DNA of 53,504 nucleotides from Oscillospiraceae bacterium (GTDB lineage Bacteria > Bacillota > Clostridia > Oscillospirales > CAG-272). The stretch's first letter is position 1. Each line of letters opens with the position of its first letter. This document shows, one piece after another, positions 25,711 to 34,245 of the stretch. Both the position numbers and the translations under genes were made by a program. Where the stretch lies: contig SVRL01000011.1 in NCBI GenBank assembly GCA_015064845.1, forward strand, positions 1-53,504, in the 5' to 3' direction. The notes under the pieces were generated by a model that searched no databases, had not been told where the DNA came from, and was given only the letters and a program-made list of their open reading frames with translations.

Positions 25711-27690
25711 TTAATAATCAATAACAACCATCTGATGGCAAGTAAACTTGTCTACCGTATAACGCAAAACACCGTTTTCGTATGTAAACGCGATGTCTTT
25801 CATCTGAGGAGCAAGATATACTCGTTTCGGCTGTTTTTCAATTTTCAGAGAAACTTCTGTTTCGTAGATCGGAATCAAGTCTTCGATAATTTCTGCGCGC
25901 TGTCCGCGTTTTACGGGAGCCGCATACAGAAGATGGTTAACGTAACGGTTTTCTTCTTTCTGTTCCATCAAAGTGGTAACACCTTGCGCCGGAAGATTGG
26001 TTCTGAGTGTTTTATTTTCTCCGAGAAGCATATTCAAAACACCGATAACCGTTTCACGTGCAATCAAAGAACCCTGTACTGCATATTCCGTAAAGATATT
26101 AAATGCGATATATGCACCGTCTTTACCGATCGTTATGGCAGGTGTTGTTTTCGTAATATCGTTCGGAGTCTGCTGATGGCTACAGAAATGCTCTACGGTT
26201 CTTTCAAAGTAAGGGTTCTCACGGAAGCCAACAACTTCGCCGGTTGCGTTGATTTCGGTACCGTTTTCAAAAATAACGTAGGGAGCCTCCCAAAGTCCGT
26301 TCATATCAAATTTCGGACGGAGATAGCTGGGATTGAATTTGGCTTTTCCAAGATATTCAGCACCAAGATCAAATGCAAAACCTTTTCCGTTTGCATAAGT
26401 TGCGGAAGTTCCGGAAGCAAGAACCTTACCGCCGTTTTTGATGAATTCGCGGATTTTTTCTGCCAAGCTTTCATCAATCACACTGTCATCCGTCATAATG
26501 AGAACTTTGTAAGGAGAAAAATCGCCCTGAACGTCAACAACGTTGAAGAGATATTTTCCTTCAAGAAGGATTCTAGAAGCACCTGTGCTTCCCTTCCAAG
26601 AATGTTTACCGGGAGGAACCGCGCCGGGGTGCATGTGGCGGAATACGGATTCCTGTCCGAGAACCGCAATGTCCGCAACTGCCGTAACATGATCGCACCA
26701 AGCTTCTTTCTCTTCCACTTCGGCATAAGCGGCGCCAATCAATTTATACGTTGCATCTTCCATGAAGCCGAGCGGGTGAAGCTGGTCACCAATGGAGCAT
26801 TTTGCACCGTTTGCGATGGAAAGAGATGCCTCGTAACGCAAAGCGTTCGGATGTTTGAATCCACCAAATTCACCCCAGCTGCGGTGGAATTTACCCGTCA
26901 TGCCGAGATATTCCATACCAAGCGTTCTTGCATATGCGGCAGAGAGCGGGAAATGGTCGTATCCCCAACCGCCTGTAGGAAGACTTTCGATTTCAAGGTG
27001 TGTATTACCGTAAGCAAACTCTCTATTACCGATATAAAGATGTCCCGCATTATGAAAGATCGGCAAGCCGGGTTTGTATTTATCAACGGTTTCTCTCATA
27101 CGACGAGTATAATTATTATAGGTCTCAACTGCAAGATTGTAAGCGTTCTTGGGATCGTAAGGATCAAGACCGCGATCACGCATAGTCTTCAAGCAAGTCT
27201 GACAATAACACGGAATGATTGCAACAATATCTGTGAAAATGCCGTCTGCATCATAATTCTGACAAACTTCCGCCACTTGATCGAGAAGATAATCAAGGTA
27301 AGGAGAATTAAAACAAAATCTGTGATATCCGGGAACCTTAAACGTAGGTGTCCAAGCAATGGTTTCATCTTCATTACGGATAAGCCATTCAGGATGTTTT
27401 CTTGCAGTTTTTTCATCCAATCCCGCAGAAAGATATACAGGAGTTTTGACACCGATTTCATGAGCGGCTTCGATTTGTGCGCCAAGCAGGTCAAAATCAA
27501 GATGCGGGTGCATCTCGTTTGCCTTGGAAGGATGGTACGCCCATCCGTGATGACATTTGGAAAATACGGTAATGGAGTCAACGTGACCGATTTTCAAAGC
27601 TTTCTGAAACTGCTCTTTAGAAAATTTGCTTCCGATTCCATCAATACATTCACTTGTATGGAAATCGAGATGAACCTGTCTGAATCTCAT
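25711..27690 (-). CDS. Putative glycoside hydrolase, GHL6/GH151-like with beta-galactosidase-type trimerisation domain
   Basis: The first about 340 residues look like a (beta/alpha)8 barrel: VHLDFHTSECIDGIG at the start, ITVFSKCHHGWAYHP, then FNSPYLDYLLDQVAEV and DADGIFTDI, where the Asp at the strand end is a likely nucleophile. Residues from about 345 (DIAVLGQESVFRH, SPYKVLIMTDDSVID) form a glutamine-amidotransferase-like domain as in GH42 trimerisation modules, and a beta-rich C-terminus follows. This layout fits the GHL6 family, which includes GH151 alpha-L-fucosidases. The sugar specificity is therefore only a suggestion. No signal peptide is seen, so it acts in the cytosol on imported oligosaccharides. 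A GGAGAAAG ribosome site precedes the ATG. Confidence 0.75.
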   Translation of the reverse strand: MRFRQVHLDFHTSECIDGIGSKFSKEQFQKALKIGHVDSITVFSKCHHGWAYHPSKANEMHPHLDFDLLGAQIEAAHEIGVKTPVYLSAGLDEKTARKHPEWLIRNEDETIAWTPTFKVPGYHRFCFNSPYLDYLLDQVAEVCQNYDADGIFTDIVAIIPCYCQTCLKTMRDRGLDPYDPKNAYNLAVETYNNYTRRMRETVDKYKPGLPIFHNAGHLYIGNREFAYGNTHLEIESLPTGGWGYDHFPLSAAYARTLGMEYLGMTGKFHRSWGEFGGFKHPNALRYEASLSIANGAKCSIGDQLHPLGFMEDATYKLIGAAYAEVEEKEAWCDHVTAVADIAVLGQESVFRHMHPGAVPPGKHSWKGSTGASRILLEGKYLFNVVDVQGDFSPYKVLIMTDDSVIDESLAEKIREFIKNGGKVLASGTSATYANGKGFAFDLGAEYLGKAKFNPSYLRPKFDMNGLWEAPYVIFENGTEINATGEVVGFRENPYFERTVEHFCSHQQTPNDITKTTPAITIGKDGAYIAFNIFTEYAVQGSLIARETVIGVLNMLLGENKTLRTNLPAQGVTTLMEQKEENRYVNHLLYAAPVKRGQRAEIIEDLIPIYETEVSLKIEKQPKRVYLAPQMKDIAFTYENGVLRYTVDKFTCHQMVVIDY

Positions 27691-27724
27691 AATACTTTCT
27701 CCTTCTGTTTTTTTATTTTCGATA

Positions 27725-27759
27725 TTAGCGAAAGAGATGTGAATCCTCTCTTTCGCTAA
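27725..27759. repeat. 12-bp inverted repeat between infB and the GHL6-like gene
   Basis: TTAGCGAAAGAG (27725-27736) and its complement (27748-27759) surround an 11-nt loop, 35 bp upstream of the glycosidase start and 41 bp downstream of infB. Neither strand has a U-tract directly after it, so it is a weak terminator at best. It could be an operator for the glycosidase gene. Confidence 0.5.
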
Positions 27760-27800
27760 TTGTATTGTTATCGCCGAATAATCTCTATAGGATTATTTAA

Positions 27801-30710
27801 TTATCTTTCTACCTGTTCCATAATATAGGCTTCAAGAACATCGTTTTCCTTGATATCGTTGAATTTTTCAAGACCGATACCGCATTCATAGCCAGAAGCA
27901 ACCTCTTTCACGTCATCTTTGAAACGACGCAAGGAAGAAATTTTATCTTCGAAGATGATAACGCCGTCACGAACGACACGAATCAAAGATGCACGTGTAA
28001 CTTTACCGTCCGTAATATAAGAACCGGCAATCATACCAACATTGGGAACATGAATCGTCTGACGAACTTCCGCATGACCGAGAATCACTTCACGGTAAAC
28101 CGGTTTCAACATACCTTTGATTGCAGCTGTGATTTCTTCAATGCACTCATAAATAATACGATAGGTACGGATATCAACACCTTGCAATTCCGCAGAGTCC
28201 ATTGCCATCTTATCGGGACGAACATTGAAACCAACGATAATCGCATTGGATGCAGCAGCAAAAGTAACGTCACCTTCAATGATGCCGCCGACACCTGTAT
28301 GAATAACGTTAACCTTAACTTCGTCATTGGTCAGTTTTTCAAGAGATGCTTTGACAGCTTCCGCAGAACCCTTCACGTCTGCTTTGACGATGATATTCAG
28401 ATCTTTTACACCTTCTGCCATCTGTGCAAAAAGATCATCGAGGTTGACTTTTGCATTTGCCTTGAAAATCTCTTCTTTTTCTTTCTGGCGGCGCTGTTCA
28501 GCAAGTTCTTTTGCCATACGTTCGTCTTCAACCGCGTTGATTTCATCGCCGGCAGAAGGAACAGAGTCGAGCCCGATGATTTCGACGGGAACGGAGGGGC
28601 CTGCTTCTTTGATGAGCTGACCTTTATCGTTGGTCATTGCGCGGACATGTCCTACGGCAGTACCGACAATAACGGTATCACCCGTATGCAACGTACCGTT
28701 CTGAATCAAAACGGATGCAACAGGACCTCTGCCGCGATCCAATTTTGCTTCGATAACAATGCCTTTCGCACGGCGCTTGGGATCTGCTTTGAAATCTTCC
28801 ACCTCCGCAACGAGCAAAACATTTTCCAAAAGATCGGAAATACCGTCGCCTCTCAAAGCGGATACGGGAACACAGATAACGTCTCCACCCCATTCTTCGG
28901 GAACAAGATCATATTTTGTCAATTCTGTTTTAATGGCATCGGGGTTTGCCGTAGGTTTATCAATCTTATTGATCGCAACGATGATCGGAATTTTTGCAGC
29001 TCTTGCATGGTTGATAGCTTCTACCGTCTGAGGCATGATACCGTCATCTGCGGCAACAACGAGAATCGCAATATCCGTAGACTTAGCACCGCGTGCACGC
29101 ATAGCCGTAAACGCTTCATGTCCGGGTGTATCAAGGAAAGTAATATACTGACCGTTGCAATTTACGCGGTAAGCACCGATATGCTGTGTGATACCGCCCG
29201 CTTCGCCTGCGGTAACGTGCGTATTTCTGATTGCATCAAGCAGAGATGTCTTACCATGGTCAACGTGACCCATAACACAAACAACGGGAGGACGTGTTTC
29301 AAGGAGATCCGTATCCACAGGTTCTTCGTCAAAGAGTTTTTCTTCGATGGTTACAACAACTTCTTTTGTAACCTTTGCACCCAATTCATCCGCAACGAAA
29401 AATGCGGTATCGTAATCTACCGTCTGGTTGACGGTTGCCATAACACCCATCATCATCAAACGCTTGATTACTTCACTGGCTGTTACTTTCAATTTCTGAG
29501 CAAGCTCAGATACAGTAATTTCATCAGGAATGGTAACGGAAAGCTGTGTTTTCTTGATTTCTTGCTTTTTGAGTTTATCGGGAGCGTTTTTCTTATCCTT
29601 GCTTCCCTTTGCATAGGGATTTTGATTTTGTTGTTTTTTGAGTTTTTGTCTATCAGGAGCGTTGTTTCTGCGCGCGCTTTCCGGAACGAAATTTTCAAGT
29701 CTTTCATCATATTTGGAAAGATCTACGGATGTTGTTCTGGTATCGACAATTCTTGTTGTCTTGGGAGCAAGAGGCTGCTGTTCCTTCTTCTCCTTCGGCT
29801 TTTGCGGTTGAGGCTGAGGAATCGGACGGGCAGGCTGTTGAGCGGGCTGAGAGTATTGCTGTGTTCTCTGCTGAGAACGAGGAGCGCTTCCACTCTGTTG
29901 ATTTTGCTGAGCACTTACGTTTTGATTTTGTTTTTGTGCAAATTGAGGACGGTTTTGAGCATTTTCCGTTGTTTTGGGACTGTGATTTTGTTGTCTTCTC
30001 TCCGTATTTTGGCTTTCGTTTCTGTTGGAAGCAAACGTTTTTTGGGGAACATTTGTATTTCGTTCATTGTGATTGCGCTCGCTATGTTTGTTTTCTTCGG
30101 AAGCAAGTTGCTTCGGTTCTACCGAAGATTTTACAGGAGCTGTTGTCTTAGTCGTATTTTCTCTTTTCGGCATTTCTTTTACATTTTCCTTTGCAGAAGT
30201 TTCTTTCATAGGAGTTTCTTTTACCGTCTCTTCTTTAACGGACACGGATTTTTCCGACGTTTCTTTTACGGAAACAACAGAACTTTGCTCTTCTTTCATT
30301 TCAACAACTTGAGACAAAGGCGCTTTTACGGCAGGCGTCTTTGACTGAAGTGTTTTAGACGTCGATTCCTTTTCCGCAGAATTTTTTGTTGCGGTTTCTT
30401 TGGAGGCATTTCCGGAACCCGTTGTTTTTGCCTTGGGCGTCTTTGTATTGGATTCGGATTTTACAGGTTCGTTTTTCTTCATGGTTTCTTTCGGAATATC
30501 TGCTTTTCCTGCAAGATAATCTGACATATTGGTAACTTGATGATTAATTGTTGCATGGTTCAAAAATACAGAAAATTCATCTGCATCAATTGTACCGGAT
30601 GTTTTTTTATCAATGCCTGCGGCAGCAAGAATATCAATGACGTCTTTTGTTTTCATATTGAAGTCCTTGGCAAGCATATTAATTTTTATCTGTTTGGGAT
30701 TCGTGGCCAT
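27801..30710 (-). CDS. infB: Translation initiation factor IF-2
   Basis: IF-2 brings initiator tRNA to the ribosome. The 969-residue protein starts with an IF2_N domain ([20 protein letters not shown]), followed by a long low-complexity linker rich in K/E/T and then Q/P (about 60-370), a second IF2_N segment ([20 protein letters not shown]), the GTPase with GHVDHGKTS near residue 480, DTPGHEAF and NKIDK, and the C-terminal domains with [20 protein letters not shown]. The linker is long and Gln-rich near [11 protein letters not shown], where it also encodes large spurious open frames on the other strand. It is the last gene of the rimP-nusA-ylxR-ylxQ operon and starts 21 nt after ylxQ. Confidence 0.98.
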   Translation of the reverse strand: MATNPKQIKINMLAKDFNMKTKDVIDILAAAGIDKKTSGTIDADEFSVFLNHATINHQVTNMSDYLAGKADIPKETMKKNEPVKSESNTKTPKAKTTGSGNASKETATKNSAEKESTSKTLQSKTPAVKAPLSQVVEMKEEQSSVVSVKETSEKSVSVKEETVKETPMKETSAKENVKEMPKRENTTKTTAPVKSSVEPKQLASEENKHSERNHNERNTNVPQKTFASNRNESQNTERRQQNHSPKTTENAQNRPQFAQKQNQNVSAQQNQQSGSAPRSQQRTQQYSQPAQQPARPIPQPQPQKPKEKKEQQPLAPKTTRIVDTRTTSVDLSKYDERLENFVPESARRNNAPDRQKLKKQQNQNPYAKGSKDKKNAPDKLKKQEIKKTQLSVTIPDEITVSELAQKLKVTASEVIKRLMMMGVMATVNQTVDYDTAFFVADELGAKVTKEVVVTIEEKLFDEEPVDTDLLETRPPVVCVMGHVDHGKTSLLDAIRNTHVTAGEAGGITQHIGAYRVNCNGQYITFLDTPGHEAFTAMRARGAKSTDIAILVVAADDGIMPQTVEAINHARAAKIPIIVAINKIDKPTANPDAIKTELTKYDLVPEEWGGDVICVPVSALRGDGISDLLENVLLVAEVEDFKADPKRRAKGIVIEAKLDRGRGPVASVLIQNGTLHTGDTVIVGTAVGHVRAMTNDKGQLIKEAGPSVPVEIIGLDSVPSAGDEINAVEDERMAKELAEQRRQKEKEEIFKANAKVNLDDLFAQMAEGVKDLNIIVKADVKGSAEAVKASLEKLTNDEVKVNVIHTGVGGIIEGDVTFAAASNAIIVGFNVRPDKMAMDSAELQGVDIRTYRIIYECIEEITAAIKGMLKPVYREVILGHAEVRQTIHVPNVGMIAGSYITDGKVTRASLIRVVRDGVIIFEDKISSLRRFKDDVKEVASGYECGIGLEKFNDIKENDVLEAYIMEQVER

Positions 30711-30731
30711 ATTCTCATTCCTTTCCTCTGT

Positions 30732-31046
30732 TTATATGTTACGGCTGATAAGTTCAGAGAGATTTTTATCGGTAATGCCGATACAAGCAGAAAATGTTTT
30801 TCCGATAGCCTTTCCGAGCGTTTCTTTGGGGATTCCACAAAAATGGAGCTTGATCTGATAATATTTACAACAATCAGAAATCTTCTTTTTGGTATTCTCG
30901 GAAACGTCGCAGGCGCAAAGCACCAAAAGTATTTTGTGTTTTCTGATTTCATCACAAACGGAATCAGTTCCGGAAATCACTTTCCCCGCTTTTTTAGCAA
31001 GACCGATGGAAAAAAGTATTTGCTTTAAATTTCTATCTTCGTTCAC
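30732..31046 (-). CDS. ylxQ: L7Ae-family RNA-binding protein YlxQ
   Basis: This 104-residue protein has the L7Ae/L30e/S12e fold: LFSIGLAKKAGKVISGTDSV, then LLVLCACDVSENTKKKISDCC and the closing GKTFSACIGITDKNL. YlxQ is a kink-turn-type RNA-binding protein encoded between ylxR and infB in many Firmicutes; its exact RNA partner is not settled. It overlaps ylxR by 4 nt (ATGA), so they are coupled in translation. Confidence 0.9.
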   Translation of the reverse strand: MNEDRNLKQILFSIGLAKKAGKVISGTDSVCDEIRKHKILLVLCACDVSENTKKKISDCCKYYQIKLHFCGIPKETLGKAIGKTFSACIGITDKNLSELISRNI

Positions 31047-31321
31047 AAAGAGTTCCTCTCGATTTCCACTTCAAGATTTTGAAAAACCTCTTCCGGAATT
31101 TTACATTCCAAGTGCATCTCCAAGCGTTTTCTTGCCTTTTTCAAACAGGATGCGGAAGGGCAAATATAGGCACCTCGTCCCGATTTCTTTCCCGTTCTAT
31201 CAATTTCAACGCCTTTTTCGTCCGGAAGTCTGACGATACGGATCATATCTTTTTTCGCTTTTTTCTCGGAACAGCCAATGCATTTTCGTTCCGGCATCTT
31301 CTTATTTACCGAATTTTGCAA
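31043..31321 (-). CDS. ylxR: YlxR (RnpM, DUF448) RNA-binding protein
   Basis: The 92-residue protein has the DUF448 signature: PERKCIGCSEKKAKKDMIRI, then GRGAYICPSASCLKKARKRL. YlxR/RnpM binds RNase P RNA and modulates it in related bacteria. It lies 3 nt downstream of nusA and overlaps ylxQ, the standard Firmicutes order. Confidence 0.93.
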   Translation of the reverse strand: MQNSVNKKMPERKCIGCSEKKAKKDMIRIVRLPDEKGVEIDRTGKKSGRGAYICPSASCLKKARKRLEMHLECKIPEEVFQNLEVEIERNSL

Positions 31322-31324
31322 TGT

Positions 31325-32377
31325 TTATTCCTCCGCCAATTTTTCAATTTGACTTTCGGTCTTGATATCAATCTTATATCCGGTAAGTCTTGCAGCAAGT
31401 CTTGCGTTCTGACCTTCTTTGCCGATTGCAAGAGAAAGTTGATCGTTATCAACAATTACACGGCAACTGTGCTCGCCGGTAACGGTAACGCTTTTTACAG
31501 TAGCAGGAGAGAGCGCTGCGCTGACATATTCTTCGGGAGAATCACTGTATTTGATGATATCGATCTTTTCCCCGCCAAGTTCATTGATAATACTTGCAAT
31601 ACGTCCGCCGCTCTTACCGATACAAGCGCCTACGGGATCAACGTTTTCATCTCTGCTCTTTACTGAAATTTTCGTTCTGGAACCGGCTTCTCTGGAGATA
31701 CCTTTAATTACAACCGTTGCATCCTGAATTTCCGGAATTTCAAGTTCAAAAAGTCTTTTTACAAGTCCGAAATGTGTTCTAGAAAGTGTAACGATCGGTC
31801 CTTTATTTTCATTTTTAACTTCCATAATGAATACTTTGATGCGATCGCCGGGTTCAAATTTTTCTCCGGGGATCTGTTCGGATTTGAGAAGCACCGTCTG
31901 GCTTGTTCCCGTATCAACGACAACGTTTCCGTTAACGGGATCTACTTTAAGAACCGTCGCCGTTACAACTTCTTCTCTCTTATTTGTATATTCTTTAATC
32001 GTCATTTCTCTTTCAGCTTCACGAATGCCTTGGATAATAACGGATTTTGCTGCTCTTGCAGCGCTTCTTCTGAAATCTTTGGTTTTCAATTCAACGTCAA
32101 CAATATCATCGAGGGCATATCTGCTTTTGATTTTTCTGGCGTCTTCAAGAGAAATTTCTTCTTCGAATTTTTCAACAAATTCAACAACCCTTTTGGTTTG
32201 ATATACTTTGATTTCCTTTTTTGATTCATCAATAACGACCTTTACGTTTTCCAAGCCGTTTTTTTCTTTTTCATAAGCATTTTTCAAAGCCGTTTCGATT
32301 TTTGTTATCATATGCGCTTTTGAAATGCCTCTCTCCTGTTCGAGCGCATCCAAAGCATTAAAAAATTCGGTATTCAT
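31325..32377 (-). CDS. nusA: Transcription termination/antitermination factor NusA
   Basis: NusA binds RNA polymerase and modulates pausing and termination. The 350-residue length is that of the Firmicutes form without C-terminal acidic repeats. The N-terminal polymerase-binding domain (1-130), the S1 domain (EEVVTATVLKVDPVNGNVVV) and two KH domains (ACIGKSGGRIASIINELGGE and LAIGKEGQNARLAARLTGYK) are all present in order. The start has a GAAAGGAATC ribosome site. It lies 54 nt after rimP and 3 nt before ylxR. Confidence 0.97.
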   Translation of the reverse strand: MNTEFFNALDALEQERGISKAHMITKIETALKNAYEKEKNGLENVKVVIDESKKEIKVYQTKRVVEFVEKFEEEISLEDARKIKSRYALDDIVDVELKTKDFRRSAARAAKSVIIQGIREAEREMTIKEYTNKREEVVTATVLKVDPVNGNVVVDTGTSQTVLLKSEQIPGEKFEPGDRIKVFIMEVKNENKGPIVTLSRTHFGLVKRLFELEIPEIQDATVVIKGISREAGSRTKISVKSRDENVDPVGACIGKSGGRIASIINELGGEKIDIIKYSDSPEEYVSAALSPATVKSVTVTGEHSCRVIVDNDQLSLAIGKEGQNARLAARLTGYKIDIKTESQIEKLAEE

Positions 32378-32431
32378 ATTTTTATCATGATTCCTTTCGT
32401 AAAATAAACATAATCACTGAAATTCTTCAAT

Positions 32432-32923
32432 TTAATCTTCCTTCATATTCAAAGAAGAAAAATCAAAAACCGTTTGCACTTTGGAAATTTTGTTCATCGG
32501 AATCTTATACGATGCCGAATCCGTATCAATCGTCAACGTTTCTGCATCATAGGCACTCAAAATACCGATATAAGATTTCTTTTTATTCTCATCGGGCGCA
32601 AACAAACGAATCTCTACATCCAAGCCGATGGAGGCCTCAAAATGTTCGGGTTTGCGCAGCACTCTTTCAAGACCGGGAGAAGAAACCTCCAAGTAATAAA
32701 AATCTTCAATCGGATCAGCTTCGTCGATAATGGGATTGATTGCTCGGCTTACTTTTTCGCAATCCTCAATATCAATGCCGTCATCGGAATCCAAAGTGAT
32801 ACGAAGATACCATTCCGCACCCTCTTTCACGTATTCCACGTCCCAGATCCGATATCCAAGTTCGGTAATGCAAGGCGCAACGAGCGCCTCCACACGTTCT
32901 GCAATACTGTAACCTTTTGCCAT
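32432..32923 (-). CDS. rimP: Ribosome maturation factor RimP
   Basis: RimP is needed for 30S subunit maturation. The 163-residue protein has the N-terminal alpha/beta domain with RIWDVEYVKEGAEWYLRITL and DIEDCEKVSRAINPIID, then YYLEVSSPGLERVLRKPEHF, a family hallmark, and a C-terminal SH3-like domain. It is the first gene of the operon, preceded by a GGAGG ribosome site, a leader hairpin (GAGTGG 32966-32971 with CCACTC 32980-32985) and a consensus promoter. Confidence 0.96.
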   Translation of the reverse strand: MAKGYSIAERVEALVAPCITELGYRIWDVEYVKEGAEWYLRITLDSDDGIDIEDCEKVSRAINPIIDEADPIEDFYYLEVSSPGLERVLRKPEHFEASIGLDVEIRLFAPDENKKKSYIGILSAYDAETLTIDTDSASYKIPMNKISKVQTVFDFSSLNMKED

Positions 32924-33014
32924 ATAAAAACCTCCTTAATTAAAATTCGGGAAATAAGCAAGCGAGAGTGGACTTTCGCCCACTCCCGACATTACCTTTA
33001 TCTCACATGCATTA

Positions 33015-33043
33015 AGTATACCACAGATATAATAAAAAAGCAA
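33015..33043 (-). promoter_or_regulatory. Sigma-A promoter for rimP-nusA-ylxR-ylxQ-infB
   Basis: Minus-strand TTGCTT (33038-33043) and TATACT (33015-33020), 17-nt spacer. The leader of about 85 nt contains a GC-rich hairpin (32966-32985) that has no U-tract and so is not a terminator. Confidence 0.7.
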
Positions 33044-33137
33044 TAGTTCACGGAAAAATATTTTCACAAAATAGTAATTTTTTCTAAAAATCACTAAATT
33101 TTTTATGAAAAGCTCCGAATTCTTTCATCAACCTTTG

Positions 33138-33166
33138 CACCAAGAGCGTAGATTTTTCATAAAATA
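33138..33166 (+). promoter_or_regulatory. Mother-cell sigma factor-type promoter for spoVM
   Basis: CACC (33138-33141) and CATAAAATA (33158-33166) with a 16-nt spacer match the SigK pattern (AC, 15-17 nt, CATAnnnTA), which overlaps the SigE -10 pattern. It lies 34 nt upstream of the spoVM start. Control by a sporulation sigma factor is inferred. Confidence 0.55.
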
Positions 33167-33200
33167 TCCTATCATAGAAAATCGAAAGGATGGATGACTA

Positions 33201-33275
33201 TTGAAAATCATTGTTTTGAAATCTCCTAAAATGATTTCACCCTTACTGAAAAAATTTTTTCATATCAAAAAGTAA
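33201..33275 (+). CDS. spoVM: SpoVM-like spore coat anchoring peptide (24 residues)
   Basis: A TTG-started 24-codon frame encodes a peptide that begins MKIIVLKSPK and ends KKFFHIKK. It has the layout of SpoVM (26 residues in Bacillus subtilis): a short extended hydrophobic start, the near-invariant K-x-P-K, then an amphipathic basic helix. SpoVM sits on the convex forespore membrane and recruits SpoIVA to start coat assembly. AAAGGATGG lies upstream with a 7-10 nt spacing. The mother-cell-type promoter at 33138 and the terminator at 33287 frame it as a single small transcript. A start in another frame (ATG 33194) gives an unlike 11-residue peptide and was not chosen. It is short, so chance similarity cannot be fully excluded. 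Confidence 0.7.
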   Translation: MKIIVLKSPKMISPLLKKFFHIKK

Positions 33276-33286
33276 ACTATGAAGTG

Positions 33287-33320
33287 AGAACAACGGAAAT
33301 ATACTATCTTCCGTTGTTCT
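33287..33320. terminator. Bidirectional intrinsic terminator (spoVM and thioesterase)
   Basis: Perfect 12-bp arms AGAACAACGGAA (33287-33298) and TTCCGTTGTTCT (33309-33320), with a 10-nt loop. The plus strand continues with TATTTCTTTT. It serves spoVM and the convergent thioesterase gene. Confidence 0.85.
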
Positions 33321-33335
33321 TATTTCTTTTCCGAT

Positions 33336-34061
33336 TTAAGACAACGAAACAATCGCGCGGATTTTGCCGTCTTTTCCATAGATCCCCACGGTATGAACGC
33401 CTTCGTCTTCTCTATAGCGGGAAAGAATATCCTTTTCATCCGATTTGATCTCTTTTCTGTAAGTAATCCGAATATTTCTGAAATCTCTCATGTGATAAAT
33501 ATCCTCGGGAATCGTTTCCAAAGCAATATCCAGATAGCATAAATTGTGCAGATGGCCGTTCAGGTCAATCTCCTTTCGGTCAATATGGTAAGGCATTTCA
33601 TAAGTATATTCTTTAGGTTCTTTCATACGTACAAGTTCACCGTCTTCAAAAGCCGTTCTTGTTTCCGTTCCGTATAATGCCAATAAATCTTCTGTGACAC
33701 GCAGTATTTTTTTGTTCTCAGAATGAACGGGAGTCCATTTTGAAGACGCACTGACACAAAGATTTCCGTCTTCATCAAAGATTTCAAAATCACGAAGCGT
33801 TGTGCAGGGAGAACAAACCCCTCTGCTCCAGGTTGTTACCCGATAACTCTCGCCGTAATGAAGAGGAAGATGGATTTTTACACGCCACTCCAACAGCAGC
33901 CAAGCAAGTTTTGTCTTTTCAATATTTCTTGCGCCGTAACCAAGCGAATCCGAATGATAGGAGCTGATATCCTCCAATACACGCAAAATGGATCTCTCCT
34001 CCAATCTTCCGTTTCTTCCGTAATCTTCAAGACTCGCTTTTACATATTCTTCGTATATCAT
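33336..34061 (-). CDS. Acyl-ACP thioesterase (FatA/FatB-like, PF01643)
   Basis: The 241-residue double hot-dog protein starts with EEYVKASLEDYGRNGRLEER, has SLGYGARNIEKTKLAWLLLEWR in the first half and DLNGHLHNLCYLDIALETIP in the second; the last has the typical catalytic Asn-His arrangement of the family. It releases free fatty acids from acyl carrier protein. Bacterial homologues are often found near lipid genes; none are adjacent here. GGAGAGAGAAAC precedes the ATG, and a consensus promoter is at 34121-34149. It is monocistronic. Confidence 0.88.
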   Translation of the reverse strand: MIYEEYVKASLEDYGRNGRLEERSILRVLEDISSYHSDSLGYGARNIEKTKLAWLLLEWRVKIHLPLHYGESYRVTTWSRGVCSPCTTLRDFEIFDEDGNLCVSASSKWTPVHSENKKILRVTEDLLALYGTETRTAFEDGELVRMKEPKEYTYEMPYHIDRKEIDLNGHLHNLCYLDIALETIPEDIYHMRDFRNIRITYRKEIKSDEKDILSRYREDEGVHTVGIYGKDGKIRAIVSLS

Positions 34062-34120
34062 GTTTCTCTCTCCTTTTCAATTCACATAACTACAAATATT
34101 ATTTTTGATTATACCATAAA

Positions 34121-34149
34121 ATTATAAACTAAGTATGAACACCTGTCAA
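34121..34149 (-). promoter_or_regulatory. Sigma-A promoter for the acyl-ACP thioesterase
   Basis: Minus-strand TTGACA (34144-34149) and TATAAT (34121-34126), perfect, 17-nt spacer. Confidence 0.75.
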
Positions 34150-34169
34150 ATTTTTTAATTTTTTTCATG

Positions 34170-34198
34170 TTGACATTAAAAAAGGAATCGTTTATAAT
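34170..34198 (+). promoter_or_regulatory. Sigma-A promoter for the GH106-like gene
   Basis: TTGACA (34170-34175) and TATAAT (34193-34198), perfect, 17-nt spacer. It is divergent from the thioesterase promoter with only 20 bp between the -35 boxes, so one regulator could affect both. Confidence 0.75.
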
Positions 34199-34245
34199 GG
34201 AAATGTAAAATTTCAAAAATTTATATCAATGAGCGAGGTATTTTT

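Noticed and set aside
25735..27759. 674-codon plus-strand open frame opposite the GHL6-like gene
   Set aside because: Cysteine/phenylalanine-rich composition typical of antisense shadows; no motifs and no ribosome site.
28050..30344. 764-codon plus-strand open frame
   Set aside because: It is exactly antisense to infB, whose Gln/Lys-rich linker leaves few stops on the other strand. The frame has no family motifs, whereas infB has all of its domains.
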